From positions 1 through 16,778 of the forward strand of contig JBDTOI010000087.1 of assembly GCA_039933315.1 (NCBI GenBank): a stretch of 16,778 nt of DNA. Direction: 5' to 3'. A program made the position numbers and the translations under genes. The notes beneath the pieces are model-generated. The model was not told the DNA's origin. It did no database searches and was given only the letters and a program-made list of their open reading frames with translations. This stretch comes from DASXRU01 sp039933315. Its GTDB lineage: Bacteria; Acidobacteriota; Blastocatellia; Pyrinomonadales; Pyrinomonadaceae. Shown piece after piece: positions 15,161-16,778 of the stretch (the stretch's first letter is position 1; every line of letters starts with the position of its first letter).

Positions 15161-15391
15161 TTGGAAACCACAGCGACATCGAAAGGTCAGATAGTAATTC
15201 CTGCGTCTATGCGTAGGAAGCTCGGAATCAAAGAGGGAACCCGCATTCAAATCGAACTGAATGAGGACGCAAAGGAGATCACCCTCAAGCCAATCACGCG
15301 CGAGTACGTTCACAGCCTGCGCGGCAAGTTCAAGGGCAAAGGTCTGCTGAAAACTCTCATGGCCGAGAAGAGAAAAGAGAGGGAACTATAG
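15161..15391 (+). CDS. vapB: AbrB/MazE-type antitoxin of a VapBC module
   Basis: This 76-residue protein starts at TTG. Residues 4-45 form the swapped-hairpin AbrB/SpoVT DNA-binding fold: TSKGQIVIPASMRRKLGIKEGTRIQIEL, then an EITLKPI strand. The remaining basic C-terminus (YVHSLRGKFKGKGLLKTLMAEKRKEREL) is where antitoxins of this class typically wrap the toxin. Its TAG is followed at once by the toxin ATG, with no gap, so the two are translated together. By family knowledge it neutralises the PIN nuclease and represses its own promoter. I did not find a convincing promoter or operator upstream. Confidence 0.88.
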   Translation: METTATSKGQIVIPASMRRKLGIKEGTRIQIELNEDAKEITLKPITREYVHSLRGKFKGKGLLKTLMAEKRKEREL

Positions 15392-15802
15392 ATGGCCCGT
15401 AAGCCACGCGCGATAGTGTTGGATTCCTGGGCAATCATGTCCTATCTCGGAGGTGAGCCATCAGCGGAAAAAGTGGCAGATATCATGGCCGATGCGCATG
15501 AAGAGGATATCCCGCTCTTTATGACCGTGGTCAACGCCGGCGAGGTGTGGTACATCCTCGCGCGCGAAGTGTCTGTAGCGGAGGCCGACTCGAGTATTCG
15601 GCAATTAAGGCAATTAGGAGTCGGCTTCATCGACGTCGACTGGGACCTTGCGCATGAAGCGGCAGGTTTCAAGTCGAAGCACAAAATGTCATTTGCCGAT
15701 TGCTTCGCTGCGGCCCTGGCGAAGGCGAAGAAAGCTCAGTTAATTACTGGTGATCAAGAATTCAAGCAGGTCGAAAAGGAAATAAACATAACCTGGCTCT
15801 AA
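15392..15802 (+). CDS. vapC: VapC-type PIN-domain ribonuclease toxin
   Basis: This 136-residue PIN protein has the complete acidic set: D11 (VLDSWA), E51 (NAGEVWY), D103 (SFADCFAA) and D121 (TGDQEF). These coordinate the Mg2+ used for RNA cleavage in the family, so it is probably active. Length and motif spacing fit VapC. The start directly follows the antitoxin stop. VapC toxins cut tRNA or rRNA; the target here cannot be read from sequence. It could stabilise the region or act as a stress or phage response. Confidence 0.9.
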   Translation: MARKPRAIVLDSWAIMSYLGGEPSAEKVADIMADAHEEDIPLFMTVVNAGEVWYILAREVSVAEADSSIRQLRQLGVGFIDVDWDLAHEAAGFKSKHKMSFADCFAAALAKAKKAQLITGDQEFKQVEKEINITWL

Positions 15803-15821
15803 CGAAAGAAAGGAAGTCCAC

Positions 15822-15890
15822 ATGAAAGCAGCTACCTCACTGGATATCGTTGGTGGAAAAGTTGTAGACCCATCCGACCTGCCCAGGTAG
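15822..15890 (+). pseudogene. Very short reading frame with a strong RBS, probable gene remnant
   Basis: ATG 15822 follows AAAGGAAG (15809-15816) by five bases, the best ribosome-binding site in this cluster. The frame encodes only 22 residues (MKAATSLDIVGGKVVDPSDL, then PR) before TAG at 15888. The same frame continues HGPVLAQLVGA to TAA at 15924. The composition looks protein-like, so this may be the 5' end of a small gene broken by a stop or deletion. Alternatively it is a leader peptide for the nuclease gene that follows. I recognise no family. Confidence 0.3.
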
Positions 15891-15931
15891 CATGGTCCAG
15901 TTCTAGCTCAACTTGTTGGCGCGTAAGATCA

Positions 15932-16778
15932 GTGACACTCAAACTTCTCCCCGGGCTTTACGAAAGCCTAATCAACAAGTTCATCGAAGATCGTTTAGCG
16001 GACGCTGAAACGAGGCAGCTGCATGCCGAACGTCGGGACCTCGATGCTGGAGACAGTCATTCTTATTTCGCTCAATACCTCGCCGACGAGATTCGCAGAG
16101 CTTTTCTGTCGTTCCCACAGGCAGACCGTCTCGTAAAACAAATAGAACTCGCAAACAAAATCTTGCTCCTGCTGGCAGCTAATACACCTGAGAGTTTCAT
16201 TTCGATCGATTCGACTATTCTCCGTGCTGAATTGCTCCTCGCGCTTTCCAGTGCTCCGATTCAACGGGCAGATACTCCTCTTTCGACCAGCTGCTTGATG
16301 ACTGGTACGCGCCAAGATCCGACTCTTGTGTCGCAACTGCGGAAAGAGATAGCCAGCGCCGATCGCGTCGACATTCTGTGTTCCTTCATTAAGTGGGGTG
16401 GAGTTCGGATCCTCGAAGAATCGCTAAAGGAGTTAACTTCCAACAAACCGCTGAGAGTTATCACGACCTCTTACATGGGAGCAACTGACCTCAAGGCGGT
16501 AGAGTTTTTACGCATACTACCGAACACTGAACTACAAGTTTCTTACGACACGCGCCGCACCCGGTTGCATGCGAAGGCTTACATAATCCATCGAAAGACT
16601 GGTTTTGGAGTTGCCTACATCGGCTCCAGTAATCTTTCGCAAGCGGCGCTCACAGATGGTCTGGAGTGGAATGTCAAAATCAGTCAACGCGAGTCTCCGC
16701 ATCTCTGGGGAAAAGTTTGCGCTACCTTTGAAACCTACTGGAACGATAGTGAGTTTGTTCCTTACAACGAAGAGTCGA
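15932..16778 (+). CDS. PLD-nuclease N-terminal part of a probable DEAD/DEAH helicase-nuclease (cut by window edge)
   Basis: The frame is open from GTG 15932 to the right edge (282 codons). The N-terminus (LLPGLYESLINKFIEDRL, then SYFAQYLADEIRRAF and DRLVKQIELANKILLLL) resembles the start of PLD-helicase (DUF3427-type) proteins, where the family usually begins with a short MxLxPGLYE segment. This supports the GTG although its ribosome-binding site is weak. Residues 105-260 form a phospholipase-D-like nuclease domain with the HxK...GSxN signature at H213-A-K215 and G231-SSN-234, then GLEWNV (E245), as in PLD-type restriction nucleases. A helicase core should follow outside the window. Such proteins are thought to act on DNA, often in defence settings. 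Position beside VapBC fits this. Helicase identity is inferred. Confidence 0.75.
   Translation, partial: MTLKLLPGLYESLINKFIEDRLADAETRQLHAERRDLDAGDSHSYFAQYLADEIRRAFLSFPQADRLVKQIELANKILLLLAANTPESFISIDSTILRAELLLALSSAPIQRADTPLSTSCLMTGTRQDPTLVSQLRKEIASADRVDILCSFIKWGGVRILEESLKELTSNKPLRVITTSYMGATDLKAVEFLRILPNTELQVSYDTRRTRLHAKAYIIHRKTGFGVAYIGSSNLSQAALTDGLEWNVKISQRESPHLWGKVCATFETYWNDSEFVPYNEES

Overview
The window looks like the chromosome of an Acidobacteriota member, most likely class Blastocatellia. I infer this from a combination of gene types I associate with that group: a PhoB-type winged helix fused to a TolB-like propeller, a small CxxC/helix-turn-helix protein, a FecR-like tryptophan-rich surface protein, a tail-fibre-like protein made of NSFFG repeats, and many intergenic hairpin repeats. 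No rRNA, tRNA, CRISPR array or transposase is visible.

Left third (1-5159). Three minus-strand genes read towards the left edge: a secreted protein made of two 121-residue repeats, a 97-residue cysteine/helix-turn-helix protein, and a secreted protein with at least twenty NSFFG repeats that runs off the window. The last two overlap by ATGA. Divergent from them is a membrane-anchored CadC/TolB-like regulator. Its leader holds a run of TTCCNA half-sites spaced 10-11 bp, a plausible autoregulatory operator.

Middle (5160-12474). A REPIN-like pair of inverted hairpins with covarying stems lies after the regulator, bracketed by a 22-bp direct repeat that duplicates the end of that gene. Next come a zinc-ribbon/CBS-domain protein and a 2008-residue alpha-2-macroglobulin with an intact thioester motif (GCTEQ), a probable periplasmic protease trap. 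Its coding region seems to have absorbed a palindromic repeat in frame. A second odd stretch in its bait-like linker resembles the plug signature of Oar-type TonB-dependent receptors. A 250-bp nested palindrome separates it from the convergent next gene.

Right part (12563-16778). A minus-strand FecR-like/DUF6600-like envelope protein is followed by about 700 bp without a convincing gene, holding one eroded inverted repeat. Then comes an accessory cluster on the plus strand: an AbrB/MazE-type antitoxin, a VapC PIN toxin with all four acidic residues, a well-initiated but very short (probably broken) reading frame, and the N-terminal PLD-nuclease part of a probable helicase-nuclease cut by the right edge. 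This looks like the edge of a defence or mobile region. I do not see a complete new multi-gene system. The most unusual items are the repeat-driven changes inside genes, the nested palindrome and the possible operator array.
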